Of a stretch of DNA of 64,000 nucleotides, positions 25,381-33,679 are shown piece after piece. The notes beneath the pieces were generated by a model. That model searched no databases. It saw only the letters and a list, made by a program, of their open reading frames with translations, and was not told where the DNA came from. Origin of the DNA: Spongiactinospora rosea (GTDB taxonomy: Bacteria > Actinomycetota > Actinomycetes > Streptosporangiales > Streptosporangiaceae); NCBI RefSeq assembly GCF_003315795.1, contig NZ_QMEY01000018.1, forward strand, positions 1 through 64,000, given 5' to 3'. The translations under genes were made by a program, and so were the position numbers. Position 1 is the stretch's first letter; each line of letters begins with the position of its first letter.

Positions 25381-25836
25381 CTAGGCACGGCGACCGACAT
25401 TTTCCCGCTGGTCGGCGCTCTGCTCCGCGTTCGCGCCTGACCGGCGCCGGATGATCGTGTCGAGTGCCCACGTACCGGGACCGAGCACGAAGATCAGCAG
25501 GAACGCCCAGGAGTACATCGCGGCGAGTTCGCCGTGGTTCTCGAATGGCACCAGGCCCAGTGGCTGGTGCGCGGTGAAGTAGGCGTACGCCATCGTGCCC
25601 GACGCCAGGAACGCGGCGATCCTGGCGAACAGCCCGAGGGCGACGAGTGAGCCGCAGCCCAGTTCCACCATGGCCGACCAGAAGCCCGGCCACGCGCCGA
25701 ACGCGACGATCTCGCCGTTGCCGCCGGCACCGCCGAACAGGCCGAACACCTTGGCCACGCCGTGCTGCAGGAACATCAGGCCGACGACGATGCGGAACAG
25801 CGAGAGCGTCGGCCCGCCGTACCGGTCGAGATTCAT
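25381..25836 (-). CDS. DoxX-family membrane protein
   Basis: This 151-residue protein has four predicted transmembrane helices. It carries DoxX/DoxD hallmarks: LFRIVVGLMFLQHGVAKVFGLFGG, the MVELGCGSLVALGLF helix and the AYFTAHQPLGLVPFENHGELAAMYSWAFL stretch. Relatives are quinone oxidoreductase subunits or part of oxidative-stress membrane complexes. GAGG lies 7 nt before the ATG. It appears to be a single-gene unit. Confidence 0.9.
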   Translation of the reverse strand: MNLDRYGGPTLSLFRIVVGLMFLQHGVAKVFGLFGGAGGNGEIVAFGAWPGFWSAMVELGCGSLVALGLFARIAAFLASGTMAYAYFTAHQPLGLVPFENHGELAAMYSWAFLLIFVLGPGTWALDTIIRRRSGANAEQSADQRENVGRRA

Positions 25837-26134
25837 GAGATCACCTCGAATTGCGGGGGGTTACAGAGACGGGCCGCGCCGTCCGCTACCAGACCCGGAA
25901 AGGGCACGCCTTGAAGGGGGCAAGGCGGGCCGGATGACGTCTGTGGTGACGACGCTTCTACGACCGGCGCGACCATTCTTCAGTTTTCTGATGTGCTCGC
26001 AGATGCGATTTTCAAACGCGAACCGCGTTCCGCGACGTCCGGCGTCCGGACCGACGCCGCGGAACGCGTGCTCAGGTGGTGCTCCGGCGGGCGGGCCGCC
26101 GGGGATCTCTCCCCGGCGGACCCTCAGTCACCGG

Positions 26135-28699
26135 TCAGGGCGCCTTCAGCGCGTTGTCCAGCGCGGTGGTGAGGACGCCCGTGTCACCGGACATCTCCCA
26201 GATCATCGCGCCGAGCAGTTTCTTCTTCTTCAGCCAGGCGACCTTCTGCTCGATCGACCAGGCGTCGTCGAACGACCACCACTGCCCGTTGTTGCCGGTG
26301 TAGCAGTAGGTGGCCACCGCCTGCGTGTCGTGCTTGATCGTGCAGTTCGGAACGCTCGACAGCAGGTTGCTGTACCCGCGGGTACCGGCCTCCTCCGCGA
26401 ACTGACCGGGCGCCGCGCCCTTGGCGTCCTGCCACTCGCCGGCCTTGCCGTTGTCGGTGACGTTCTGCCAGCCACGTCCGTAGTAGGCGAGGCCGATGGT
26501 CAGCTTGCGGGGGTTGATCCCGGCGTCCAGGTAGGGCTGGACGGCGTTCTCGACGCTGAAGTGGAAGTTGTAGGGGTCGTCGACGTCGGTGTACAGGTTG
26601 CCCTGGTGACCGGTCCGGTTCGGCTCCCAGGAGTTGTCGCTGCCGGAGCCGTGGAAGTCGTAACCCTGGATGTTGAAGATGTCCATGTACTTGGCCACCT
26701 TCGCCAATTCCCAGCCGGCCTCGATCTTGGCGGGGTCGGCGGGGGTGAACGCGGTCAGCTCGTAGCGCTTGCCGGTCTCCTTGGTCAGCTCGTCGAGCTG
26801 CTTGCGGAACTCGGCGATCAGCAGCGTGTTGTTGACCTTGTCGTCAGGGCTGACGTGGTTGCCCGGGTGCCCCTCGGCGCCCGGCCACTCCCAGTCGAGG
26901 TCGATGCCGTCGAAGATGCCGGCACCGGTGCCCGGGCCGCCCGCCGCGTTGTACGTCGGCAGGTTGCCCTTGATGTAGACGTCGAGGCAGGAGGCGACGA
27001 ACTTCTTGCGCGAGGCGTCGGTCTTGGCCACGTCGGAGAAGTACTTGGAGTAGGTCCAGCCGCCGAGCGAGATCAGCACCTTCAGGTGCGGGTACTTCGC
27101 CTTGAGCTTCTTGAGCTGGTTGTAGTTGCCGCGCAGCTTCTCCCAGCCGGTGTCGCCGACGCCGTCCACGGACTGCGCGGCGCTGAACGGCCTGCTGTAG
27201 TCGGCCTCGGCGTCGCCCGCGCCGTCACCCTGGTTCGGGTCCTGCGGGTTGGACGAGGTGCCCTTGGTGACGCCGTGCAGACAGGTCAGGTTGACCGGGT
27301 CGATGTTGCCGAACGCGTAGTTGATGTGGGTCAGCTTGCGGGCGTTGCCGGTCGTGTCGAGGTTCTTCACGAAGTACTGGCGGCCGTAGATGCCCCACTG
27401 GACGAAGTAGCCGACCCGGGCGTAACCGCCCGCGACGAGGTCGTCCGTGGTCGCCTTGACCGGGGCGCTCGCCTGCGACAGGTTGTCGTACAGGTCGCGG
27501 GCCCGGACGGTGAAGGAGTACTCGGTGGACGGCGACAGTCCGTCAACGGTCGCGGTGGTGCCGGTCACCGTGGTCTTGAGTTCGTCGCCCACGTACACGT
27601 GGTAGTTGGCGACGCCCTTGTTGTCGGTGGAGGCGTTCCAGGCCAGCGTGACCGAGGAGGAGGTCTTGCCGGTGGCCCGCACGTTGGTGGGGGTGGTCGG
27701 CGGCTCGGGGTCCTCGGCCGGGTCGTTGGTCTTGACCGAGATCGCGTTGCTGGCCGGGGAGAGGGTGCCCTTGCGGTCCACCGTCTTCACCGTGAAGGAG
27801 TACTCGGTGTTGGGGGTCAGCCCGTCGACGGTCGCGGAGGTCCCGGTGACCGTGGTCTTGAGCGTGCTGCCCGCGTAGACGTTGTAGCCGGTGATGGGCA
27901 GGCTGCCCGGTGTGGCCGCGTCCCAGGCCAGGGAGACGGTCTTGGTGGTCTTGACCGGGGAGCGCAGGTTGCCCGGCGCGCCCGGCGCGGTGTCGGCCGA
28001 CCCGTCGCAGCGTACGTCGTTGACCCGGCAGTTGGCGGGCTCGGCGGACGCGGAGCTGAGGGTGAAGGTCGGGCTGTAGGGATCGGTGGTCCGCCGCGCG
28101 CCCACGCTGGTGTTGTAGTGCGCGGGGGTCAGCGTGACCTGGCGGCCGTTCTGGGCGAGCGTGCCGTGGTCGGCGTTGCTCGCGGTGACACCGGCGGGCA
28201 GGTCGAAGGTGATCGTCCAGCCGCTCAGCGTGGTGTCGGTGTTGTTGCTGATCACGTACGTGCCGCGGCTCCCGCTCTTGGAGAACTCGGCCATGACGGG
28301 GGAGGGATCCGGCGGGTCCCCGCCGCTGCCGTCACAGTTGGCCCCGTTGATCGAACACGAGGTCGGCTGTACGGCGGAGCTGAGGGTGAAGGTGGGGCTG
28401 TACGGCTCGGTGTTGCCGTTCGCACGCACCGTGTTGATGTAGAAGAGGGGGGTGAGCTTCACCCGTGTACCATTTTGGGCGATCGTGGCATTCTGGGGGT
28501 TGCTCGCGGTCACCCCGGACGGCAAGTCGAAGTAGATCGACCAACCGGTCACGGCGGTGGAGTTGGGGTTGCTCACCACGAACTTGCCCTGGTTGCCGGT
28601 CAGTGTGAAGGCGGCGGTCAATCGGGCGGCGGCTTGGACAGGAGCGGCCATAGCGGTCGCCACGATGAGAACCAGCAGCACAGCGGCATATCGGCGCAT
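26135..28699 (-). CDS. Secreted GH18 chitinase with two CBM2-like and two fibronectin type III domains
   Basis: This is an 854-residue exoenzyme. The signal peptide (1 to about 24) is followed by two cellulose/chitin-binding-like modules (about 27-120 and 135-230, each ending in a Cys-containing loop), FnIII domains at about 240-325 and 340-420, and the GH18 catalytic barrel from about 430 to the end. The catalytic DxxDxDxE motif is DGIDLDWEWP (Glu as proton donor), with LISLGGW and YDFHG as further GH18 landmarks. It hydrolyses beta-1,4 bonds of chitin. The two CBM-like modules are near repeats of one another. An inverted repeat CTTTCTT-AA-AAGAAAG (28710-28725) lies just upstream of its start. 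Confidence 0.93.
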   Translation of the reverse strand: MRRYAAVLLVLIVATAMAAPVQAAARLTAAFTLTGNQGKFVVSNPNSTAVTGWSIYFDLPSGVTASNPQNATIAQNGTRVKLTPLFYINTVRANGNTEPYSPTFTLSSAVQPTSCSINGANCDGSGGDPPDPSPVMAEFSKSGSRGTYVISNNTDTTLSGWTITFDLPAGVTASNADHGTLAQNGRQVTLTPAHYNTSVGARRTTDPYSPTFTLSSASAEPANCRVNDVRCDGSADTAPGAPGNLRSPVKTTKTVSLAWDAATPGSLPITGYNVYAGSTLKTTVTGTSATVDGLTPNTEYSFTVKTVDRKGTLSPASNAISVKTNDPAEDPEPPTTPTNVRATGKTSSSVTLAWNASTDNKGVANYHVYVGDELKTTVTGTTATVDGLSPSTEYSFTVRARDLYDNLSQASAPVKATTDDLVAGGYARVGYFVQWGIYGRQYFVKNLDTTGNARKLTHINYAFGNIDPVNLTCLHGVTKGTSSNPQDPNQGDGAGDAEADYSRPFSAAQSVDGVGDTGWEKLRGNYNQLKKLKAKYPHLKVLISLGGWTYSKYFSDVAKTDASRKKFVASCLDVYIKGNLPTYNAAGGPGTGAGIFDGIDLDWEWPGAEGHPGNHVSPDDKVNNTLLIAEFRKQLDELTKETGKRYELTAFTPADPAKIEAGWELAKVAKYMDIFNIQGYDFHGSGSDNSWEPNRTGHQGNLYTDVDDPYNFHFSVENAVQPYLDAGINPRKLTIGLAYYGRGWQNVTDNGKAGEWQDAKGAAPGQFAEEAGTRGYSNLLSSVPNCTIKHDTQAVATYCYTGNNGQWWSFDDAWSIEQKVAWLKKKKLLGAMIWEMSGDTGVLTTALDNALKAP

Positions 28700-28709
28700 G
28701 CGGCGGACC

Positions 28710-28725
28710 CTTTCTTAAAAGAAAG
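28710..28725. promoter_or_regulatory. Inverted repeat at the chitinase translation start region
   Basis: CTTTCTT and AAGAAAG are perfect inverted copies with a 2-bp centre, 11 bp from the chitinase ATG. They form part of a longer, imperfect TTA..GAAAGTTTC..TAA palindrome. The position over the leader fits a repressor site or an RNA hairpin near the ribosome site. Confidence 0.4.
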
Positions 28726-28837
28726 TTTCCTAACAATTAAGCCGGATCGTAACCCCGTGTCCTGACGGCGGCAAGGCCCAATCACTCTGTGCGTTCGAGG
28801 TGTCAGAGCGCTACTTGCGATATGTCGCGAGTGTTGG

Positions 28838-28857
28838 AATACTCTGACCAGAGTATT
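28838..28857. promoter_or_regulatory. Perfect 8-bp-arm palindrome, candidate operator
   Basis: AATACTCT (28838-28845), GACC, AGAGTATT (28850-28857). It lies in the divergent region between the chitinase and the FAD hydroxylase, 139 bp from the former and 149 bp from the latter. The size fits a LacI, GntR or TetR dimer site. Confidence 0.5.
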
Positions 28858-28873
28858 ACGAAGGCATACAAAA

Positions 28874-28907
28874 TGCCCTCAGCAGTGCTGCAACACCGCT
28901 GAGGGCA
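28874..28907. terminator. 10-bp perfect stem hairpin in the divergent region
   Basis: TGCCCTCAGC (28874-28883) and GCTGAGGGCA (28898-28907) pair fully around a 14-nt loop that itself has a short GTG/CAC pair. It looks like a factor-independent terminator, but both flanking genes point away from it. It may isolate the two promoters, end an unseen transcript, or fold in the leader of the + strand gene. Confidence 0.5.
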
Positions 28908-29005
28908 CGCAGGTCCCGCGTGGAGGCGTGACCCGAGCCTCGCTACAAGGCCGATCCCCAGGCTAGCGGGCGCGACCTCCACCTCACCCACCGTGGAGGT
29001 TTCCG

Positions 29006-30622
29006 ATGAGTTCCATTCGCGTGCCCGTTCTCGTGGTCGGCGCCGGCTATGCCGGGCTCAGCGCCGCCGCGCTGCTCGCCTGGCGCGGCGTCGCGGTCAC
29101 CCTCGTCGAGCGGCACCCGAGCACGTCCGTCCAGCCCAAGGCGTTCGGCGTCAACTGGCGGGCGCTCGAACTCCTGCGCCCGGTCCCCGGCCTGGAGCGC
29201 GAGCTGAGCGAGATCTCCGAGGGCATCGGCGACGGCATGCGCATCGCCATCGCGTCCAGCCTCGCGGACCCCGACCCCAAGATGATCGTCGAGGACTCCG
29301 ACGACGACTTCTCCTTCCTCCGCCAGGTCACCCCCGTCCCCGACATCGGCGCCCCGCAGGCACAGGTCGAGCGGGTGCTGCGGGGCAAGGCCGAGGAGTA
29401 CGGCGCCGACCTGCGGTTCTCCACCGAGCTGACCTCCCTCGTCCAGGACCCTGAGGGCGTCACCGCGACCGTCCGCGACCTCGCCACCGGCGCGGAGACC
29501 ACGGTCAGGGCCGACTACGTCATCGCCGCCGACGGGCATCGCGGCCGGGTCAGGTCGATGCTCGGCATCCCGGTCACCGGCAGGGGCGAGCTCGGCAGCA
29601 CCTGCGCCATCATGTTCGACGCCGACCTCACCGGCCTGGTCCGCGACCGCCAGGTCACCCTGTGGTACCTGCAGAACGAGGTCTTCAACGGGGCCATCGT
29701 CACCGGCACCGGGGTCGGCGCCCACGTCCTGGCGGTCCACTACGACCCGGCCGCGGGCGAGAGCGAGGCCGACTTCACCCCCGAGCGGGCCCGCGAGCTG
29801 ATCGAGGTGGCCCTCGGCGTGCCCGGGATCGAGGCGAAGGTGCTCGACCGCAACGCCTTCGCCGTCGCGCACACGCTGGCCGCCCGCTACCAGCAGGGCC
29901 GGGTCTTCCTGGCGGGCGACGCCGCGCACACCATGCCGCCCACCGGCGGCCAGGGCGGCAGCACCGCCCTCCAGGACGGCGCGGACCTCGCCTGGCGGCT
30001 CTGGCTGGTGCTCTCCGGCCAGGCGGGCCCCGGCTTCCTGGGCTCCTACGACGCCGAGCGCCGCCCGATCGGCGCGATCACCGCCGACTCCCAGCTCGCC
30101 AACCTCGCGGTGCGGATGCCCCCGGCCGCCCGCGCCGAGTTCCCCGAGCCGGTCTCCGACCCGTTCGCGGTCATCATCGGGCAGCGCTACCACTCCGGCG
30201 CGGTGCTGGCCGAGCCGGGCGACGACGGCTCGCTGCTGGAGCCGCCGATGATGCCGACCGCGCGGCCCGGCAGCCGCGCCCCGCACATCACGCTGACCAA
30301 GGACGGGCGCGAGGTCTCGGTGATCGACCTGTTCGGGCACGGGTTCGTACTGCTGGCGGGGCCGCGGGGGCGGGCGTGGGCCGACGCGGCGGGCGCGGTG
30401 GCGCAGGGGCTCGGCGTACGGCTCGCGCCGTACGTGGTGGGCGGGCCCGAGCTGGGCGACCCCGGCGACGCCTGGCCCGCGAGGTACGGCGTGGCCGAGA
30501 CCGGCGCGGTGCTGGTACGCCCCGACGGCCACATCGCCTGGCGCGCCCGCGAGGCCGCCGCCGACCCCGCACGGACCCTGGAGGACGTCCTGCGGGCCGT
30601 GCTCGACCGGCCCGCCGGGTAA
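29006..30622 (+). CDS. FAD-dependent aromatic hydroxylase (PgaE/RdmE-like)
   Basis: This 538-residue class A flavoprotein monooxygenase has GxGxxG in VVGAGYAGLSAAALLAWRG for the ADP part of FAD, a DG-type motif around VIAADGHRGRVRSMLG, and GD in RVFLAGDAAHTMPPTGGQGGSTALQDG contacting the FAD ribityl chain. The C-terminal thioredoxin-like domain (about 410-538) is that of polyketide hydroxylases. It uses NAD(P)H and O2 to hydroxylate aromatic rings. GGAGG precedes the ATG. It leads the tailoring gene block. Alternative: a rifampicin-monooxygenase-like resistance enzyme. Confidence 0.9.
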   Translation: MSSIRVPVLVVGAGYAGLSAAALLAWRGVAVTLVERHPSTSVQPKAFGVNWRALELLRPVPGLERELSEISEGIGDGMRIAIASSLADPDPKMIVEDSDDDFSFLRQVTPVPDIGAPQAQVERVLRGKAEEYGADLRFSTELTSLVQDPEGVTATVRDLATGAETTVRADYVIAADGHRGRVRSMLGIPVTGRGELGSTCAIMFDADLTGLVRDRQVTLWYLQNEVFNGAIVTGTGVGAHVLAVHYDPAAGESEADFTPERARELIEVALGVPGIEAKVLDRNAFAVAHTLAARYQQGRVFLAGDAAHTMPPTGGQGGSTALQDGADLAWRLWLVLSGQAGPGFLGSYDAERRPIGAITADSQLANLAVRMPPAARAEFPEPVSDPFAVIIGQRYHSGAVLAEPGDDGSLLEPPMMPTARPGSRAPHITLTKDGREVSVIDLFGHGFVLLAGPRGRAWADAAGAVAQGLGVRLAPYVVGGPELGDPGDAWPARYGVAETGAVLVRPDGHIAWRAREAAADPARTLEDVLRAVLDRPAG

Positions 30623-30700
30623 TTCGAATTTCCCGTTCGATCCACGGACCCCCGCCGGGCGAATCACTCCTGGCATGTCCTTCAGGGGGAGTGGACAAAC

Positions 30701-31642
30701 GTGACACGGGGGAGTGTTACGGTCGTCGGTCCGCCGACGACCGTTCCGATAGCCATGCTGTCGCCGGGAGACTCGCCGCGCCTGGCCGGCGAGGATCCCG
30801 GCCACGCGCTGCTGCTCGCCGAGTCGAACGCCAGGCTGCCGCCGATCATCGTGCACCGCCCGACGATGCGGGTGATCGACGGGATGCACCGGCTGCGGGC
30901 GGCGATCATGTGCGGCGCGGACACCATCGAGGCGCGGTTCTACGACGGCGACGCGGACGCGGCCTTCCTGCTCGGGGTGCGCGAGAACATCACCCACGGG
31001 CTGCCGCTCTCAGGGGCCGACCGCGAGGCGGCGGCGGTCCGGGTGATGGCGGTTCATCCGGAATGGTCGGACCGGGCCATCGCCGCGGCGACCGGGCTGT
31101 CGGCCAAGACGGTCGCCGCGATCCGGCGGCGTACCGGCGGCGACGCCGCCCACCGGCGGGCCCGCGTCGGCCGTGACGGGCGGGTGCGGCCGATCGACGG
31201 CGGCGAGGGGCGGTTGCGCGCCTCTCAGATCATCCAGGCCGGTCCGGAGGTGTCGCTGCGCGAGGTGGCCCGGCGGGCGGGCATCTCGGTGGCCACCGCC
31301 CGCGACGTACGCGAACGCCTCCGCCAGGGGCGGCACCCGCTGCCGCCCCGGCAGCGGCGCACCAGGGCCGTCCCGGCGGGCCGTACCGTGCGTACCTCGC
31401 CGGTCGCCTGGCCCGAGGTGCGCGACAAGCTGGGCAGGGACCCGGCGCTGAAGTACAGCGAGTCGGGCCGCCGCCTGCTGCGCTGGCTGGACGGCCACGC
31501 GCTGGCCGCGGGCGAGTGGGAGGCCCTGGCCAGGGCGGTGCCCAGTCACTGGACCGGCGACCTGGCCCACCTGTGCAAGCTCTTCGCCCGGCGCTGGCTG
31601 GACTTCGCCAAGGCCCTCGAAACGCCGCCCTCGGGCTATTGA
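30701..31642 (+). CDS. ParB-like nuclease/HTH transcriptional regulator
   Basis: This 313-residue protein has a ParB N-terminal domain (residues about 15-100: LPPIIVHRPTMRVIDGMHRLRAAIMCGADTIEARFYDGD, then VRENITHGLPLSGADREAAAVRV) followed by two HTH segments (SDRAIAAATGLSAKTVAAIRRR and SLREVARRAGISVATARDVRERL). Such ParB-type proteins occur in actinomycete antibiotic clusters as pathway regulators rather than chromosome segregators, and no ParA is present here. The GTG start is preceded by an AGGGGGA stretch at rather long spacing. Confidence 0.85.
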   Translation: MTRGSVTVVGPPTTVPIAMLSPGDSPRLAGEDPGHALLLAESNARLPPIIVHRPTMRVIDGMHRLRAAIMCGADTIEARFYDGDADAAFLLGVRENITHGLPLSGADREAAAVRVMAVHPEWSDRAIAAATGLSAKTVAAIRRRTGGDAAHRRARVGRDGRVRPIDGGEGRLRASQIIQAGPEVSLREVARRAGISVATARDVRERLRQGRHPLPPRQRRTRAVPAGRTVRTSPVAWPEVRDKLGRDPALKYSESGRRLLRWLDGHALAAGEWEALARAVPSHWTGDLAHLCKLFARRWLDFAKALETPPSGY

Positions 31643-31655
31643 GGCGGCCTGAAGG

Positions 31656-32114
31656 TCAGGCCAGCCAGCGGCCGTTCTCCATCAGGGTGCGGCCGGGGAT
31701 CTCGCCGCGGTGCCGCCAGGCCAGGATGCGCCGCGGGGTGAGCCGCAGGTAGACGCAGCCGGGCACCCTGGCGGGGTCGAGCGGGAGGCCGGACGGCGGC
31801 GCGAAGCCGGCCGGCAGCTCGCCGGGGGACAGCACCTCCACCGGGCCGTCCACCAGGATGACGTCGGCCGGAGTGCCGTACGCGGCCCGCGCCCGCGGGT
31901 CGGCCCGCAGGTTGCGGGCGGTCCGGTGCCGCTCATGGGTGGCCATCACCACGTGGCCGCCGTCCCAGGCGCAGCCGAGCGGCACCATGTGGGTCCCGGA
32001 GGGACCGCCGGTGGCCAGCCACAGGTGGCTGTCGCGGGCCAGCGTGTCCAGCACGTCGGACTTGCGCTGCGCGAGGTCGCGGACGGGCGCCGGGGCGGCT
32101 CCGGTCAGGGACAT
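31656..32114 (-). CDS. PPOX-class (FMN/F420) oxidoreductase
   Basis: This 152-residue flavin-reductase-like split-barrel protein belongs to the pyridoxamine-phosphate-oxidase/F420-dependent class (DSHLWLATGGPSGTHMVPLGCAWDGGHVVMATHERHRTARNLRADPRARAAYG). It probably reduces or oxidises a small molecule with F420 or FMN. Its position next to aromatic hydroxylases suggests a tailoring step. It is separated by repeats from the upstream DUF1772 gene on the same strand and is probably co-transcribed with it. Confidence 0.85.
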   Translation of the reverse strand: MSLTGAAPAPVRDLAQRKSDVLDTLARDSHLWLATGGPSGTHMVPLGCAWDGGHVVMATHERHRTARNLRADPRARAAYGTPADVILVDGPVEVLSPGELPAGFAPPSGLPLDPARVPGCVYLRLTPRRILAWRHRGEIPGRTLMENGRWLA

Positions 32115-32139
32115 CTATACTCCTTTTTCTTTGTCGCCG

Positions 32140-32172
32140 GATTTATGCCGACGCCCGATTTATGCCGACGCC
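32140..32172. repeat. Tandem 17-bp-period direct repeat
   Basis: GATTTATGCCGACGCC occurs at 32140-32155 and again at 32157-32172. It is followed by looser repeats GCCGGATCTTCTCGC and GCCGGATTCTCTCGT. The array fills the gap between the DUF1772 and PPOX genes. Confidence 0.65.
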
Positions 32173-32209
32173 GGATCTTCTCGCGCCGGATTCTCTCGTC
32201 GCCCCGCCA

Positions 32210-32671
32210 TCAGACGACGGACACCGCCGCGGCCGCGTTTCCGGCCAGGGCGAGAACCGCGAACACCGTCCGCACATAATTCCATTTCTCCCATTCGGCG
32301 CGGGGGTCCACCCAATCGATGGGAATGGCGGCGGGATCGAGTGCTTTGACCCGGTGGTTGATGGGCACGTTGCGCGTCTGCGAGACGAACCCCGAGGCGA
32401 TCAGCGAGACGGCGGACGCGGCGAACAGCACCCGGGGCACCATGTCCTCGGAGAGCACCGTGAGCACGGCGTCGCAGATGACGGCGGTGATCACGGTGAT
32501 CGGCATCATCGGGTCGTACCGCCGGCCGAACGACTTGTGGAAGGCGATATAGCGGTCGGGCGCGAGCGCCCGCATCGCGGGCCAGACCCCGATGGCGGTA
32601 CTGAAGAGCACGCCCGCCACGAGTCCGCTGGCGACGATTACCGTGGCGGTGAGAATTCGGGCGAGCAGCAT
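32210..32671 (-). CDS. DUF1772 membrane protein (anthrone-oxygenase-like), copy 1
   Basis: This 153-residue protein has four predicted transmembrane helices. The DUF1772 core is FSTAIGVWPAMRALAPDRYIAFHKSFGRRYDPMMP, followed by SQTRNVPINHRV and WEKWNYVRTVFAVLAL. The family includes fungal anthrone oxygenases and proteins in bacterial aromatic polyketide clusters that oxidise anthrone-type carbons without an obvious cofactor. A second copy is encoded divergently 164 bp away, and they share a promoter region with SARP-like repeats. Confidence 0.82.
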   Translation of the reverse strand: MLLARILTATVIVASGLVAGVLFSTAIGVWPAMRALAPDRYIAFHKSFGRRYDPMMPITVITAVICDAVLTVLSEDMVPRVLFAASAVSLIASGFVSQTRNVPINHRVKALDPAAIPIDWVDPRAEWEKWNYVRTVFAVLALAGNAAAAVSVV

Positions 32672-32759
32672 TTCGGTCCTTTCGCCGGTCCCGGCGGCAG
32701 TCTGCCGAGGTTGGCTTGAGCCGAACTAGAGCGGCACTGGTGTGACCATGGAATCCGAA

Positions 32760-32787
32760 TTCGAGCGTCGTTCGAGGTCCGCACGAG
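32760..32787. promoter_or_regulatory. Candidate SARP-binding site: three repeats phased at 11 bp
   Basis: TTCGAG at 32760-32765, TTCGAG at 32771-32776 and CACGAG at 32782-32787 are spaced exactly 11 bp apart, one helical turn. SARP regulators bind hexamer or heptamer direct repeats at this phase, overlapping the -35 region. It lies between the divergent DUF1772 genes, 49 bp upstream of the + strand start. Confidence 0.6.
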
Positions 32788-32835
32788 GATGCCCCGCCAG
32801 GCTTGGGCAGCGTCGGGCGAGCCAAGAGGAGCAGG

Positions 32836-33309
32836 ATGACCGAGTTGCTGTTGCCGGTGGCGCTGTTCACCAACGGGATCGCGGCCGGCGTACTGGTCGG
32901 GACGATGCTCGGCGTGGTCCCGTTCTACCGGACGCTGGGCGCGCCCGAGTACGTCCGGGCGCACGCCTTCAGTTCCACCCGTTATGACCCGTTCCAGCCC
33001 ATCTGCCTGGTGACCACGCTCATCATCGACACGATCGTGGCGATCACACTGGACGCGTTCACCGCACGGGTCCTGTGCGCCGCCGCCGCCGTCACCACGC
33101 TCGGCGTCATCCTCATCTCACTGAGCAGGAACGTCCCGATGAACCGCTGGATCGTCCGCCAGGACCCCGACGCGATGCCCGCCGACTGGGACCTCACGTC
33201 CTTCCGGGAGAACTGGGCCCGCTGGAACGGTATGCGTGCACTGGTGGCGCTTCTGGCCTTTGTCCTCAACATCTCGGCCGCCGTCGCCCTGCTGGCGTAC
33301 GGCTTGTGA
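32836..33309 (+). CDS. DUF1772 membrane protein (anthrone-oxygenase-like), copy 2
   Basis: This 157-residue, four-helix membrane protein has the DUF1772 landmarks MLGVVPFYRTLGAPEYVRAHAFSSTRYDPFQP, SLSRNVPMNRWI and FRENWARWNGMRALVALLAF. It is related in order and length to copy 1 but clearly diverged, so the pair may form a heteromer or act on different substrates. AGAGGAG precedes the ATG. The next gene, an ABM monooxygenase, starts 13 bp downstream, so they form an operon. Confidence 0.83.
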   Translation: MTELLLPVALFTNGIAAGVLVGTMLGVVPFYRTLGAPEYVRAHAFSSTRYDPFQPICLVTTLIIDTIVAITLDAFTARVLCAAAAVTTLGVILISLSRNVPMNRWIVRQDPDAMPADWDLTSFRENWARWNGMRALVALLAFVLNISAAVALLAYGL

Positions 33310-33322
33310 AGGGAGGTCCGGC

Positions 33323-33652
33323 ATGGCGGAGACGACCGCATTCCGGGTGATGCTACGGATGCAGATCTTTCCCGGCATGGAGCAGGAGTTCGAGAAGGTG
33401 TGGTACGCCGGGTCCGACGTGATCGGCAGGCAGGCGGGCAACCTCGGGCAGTGGCTGATGCGCGGCGAGGACGAGGAGGAGGGCGTCTACTACATCATGA
33501 GCGACTGGGTGGACGAGAGGGCCTTCCGCGCGTTCGAGGGCACCGACGAGCACATCGAGCACCGCACCCAGCTGCACCCGTACCGCTCGAAGGGCTCGAT
33601 GGCCACCATGAACATCGTCTACGCCCTCAACAGCCCCGCCGTCACCTCCTGA
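33323..33652 (+). CDS. Antibiotic biosynthesis monooxygenase (ABM) family protein
   Basis: This 109-residue ferredoxin-like fold protein (FRVMLRMQIFPGMEQEFEKVWYAGSDVIGRQAGNLGQWLMRGEDEEEGVYYIMSDWVDERAFRAFEGTDEH) belongs to the cofactor-free ABM oxygenases such as ActVA-Orf6 and TcmH, which form quinones on polyketide rings. GGAGG lies 7 nt before the ATG. It is co-transcribed with DUF1772 copy 2. Catalysis would use substrate-activated O2. Confidence 0.88.
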   Translation: MAETTAFRVMLRMQIFPGMEQEFEKVWYAGSDVIGRQAGNLGQWLMRGEDEEEGVYYIMSDWVDERAFRAFEGTDEHIEHRTQLHPYRSKGSMATMNIVYALNSPAVTS

Positions 33653-33679
33653 CCCCGCCGTCTGAACAGGGCACCCGGG

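Noticed and set aside
30701..31642. Chromosome-partition ParB
   Set aside because: No ParA or parS nearby; two HTH segments and cluster context indicate a pathway regulator.
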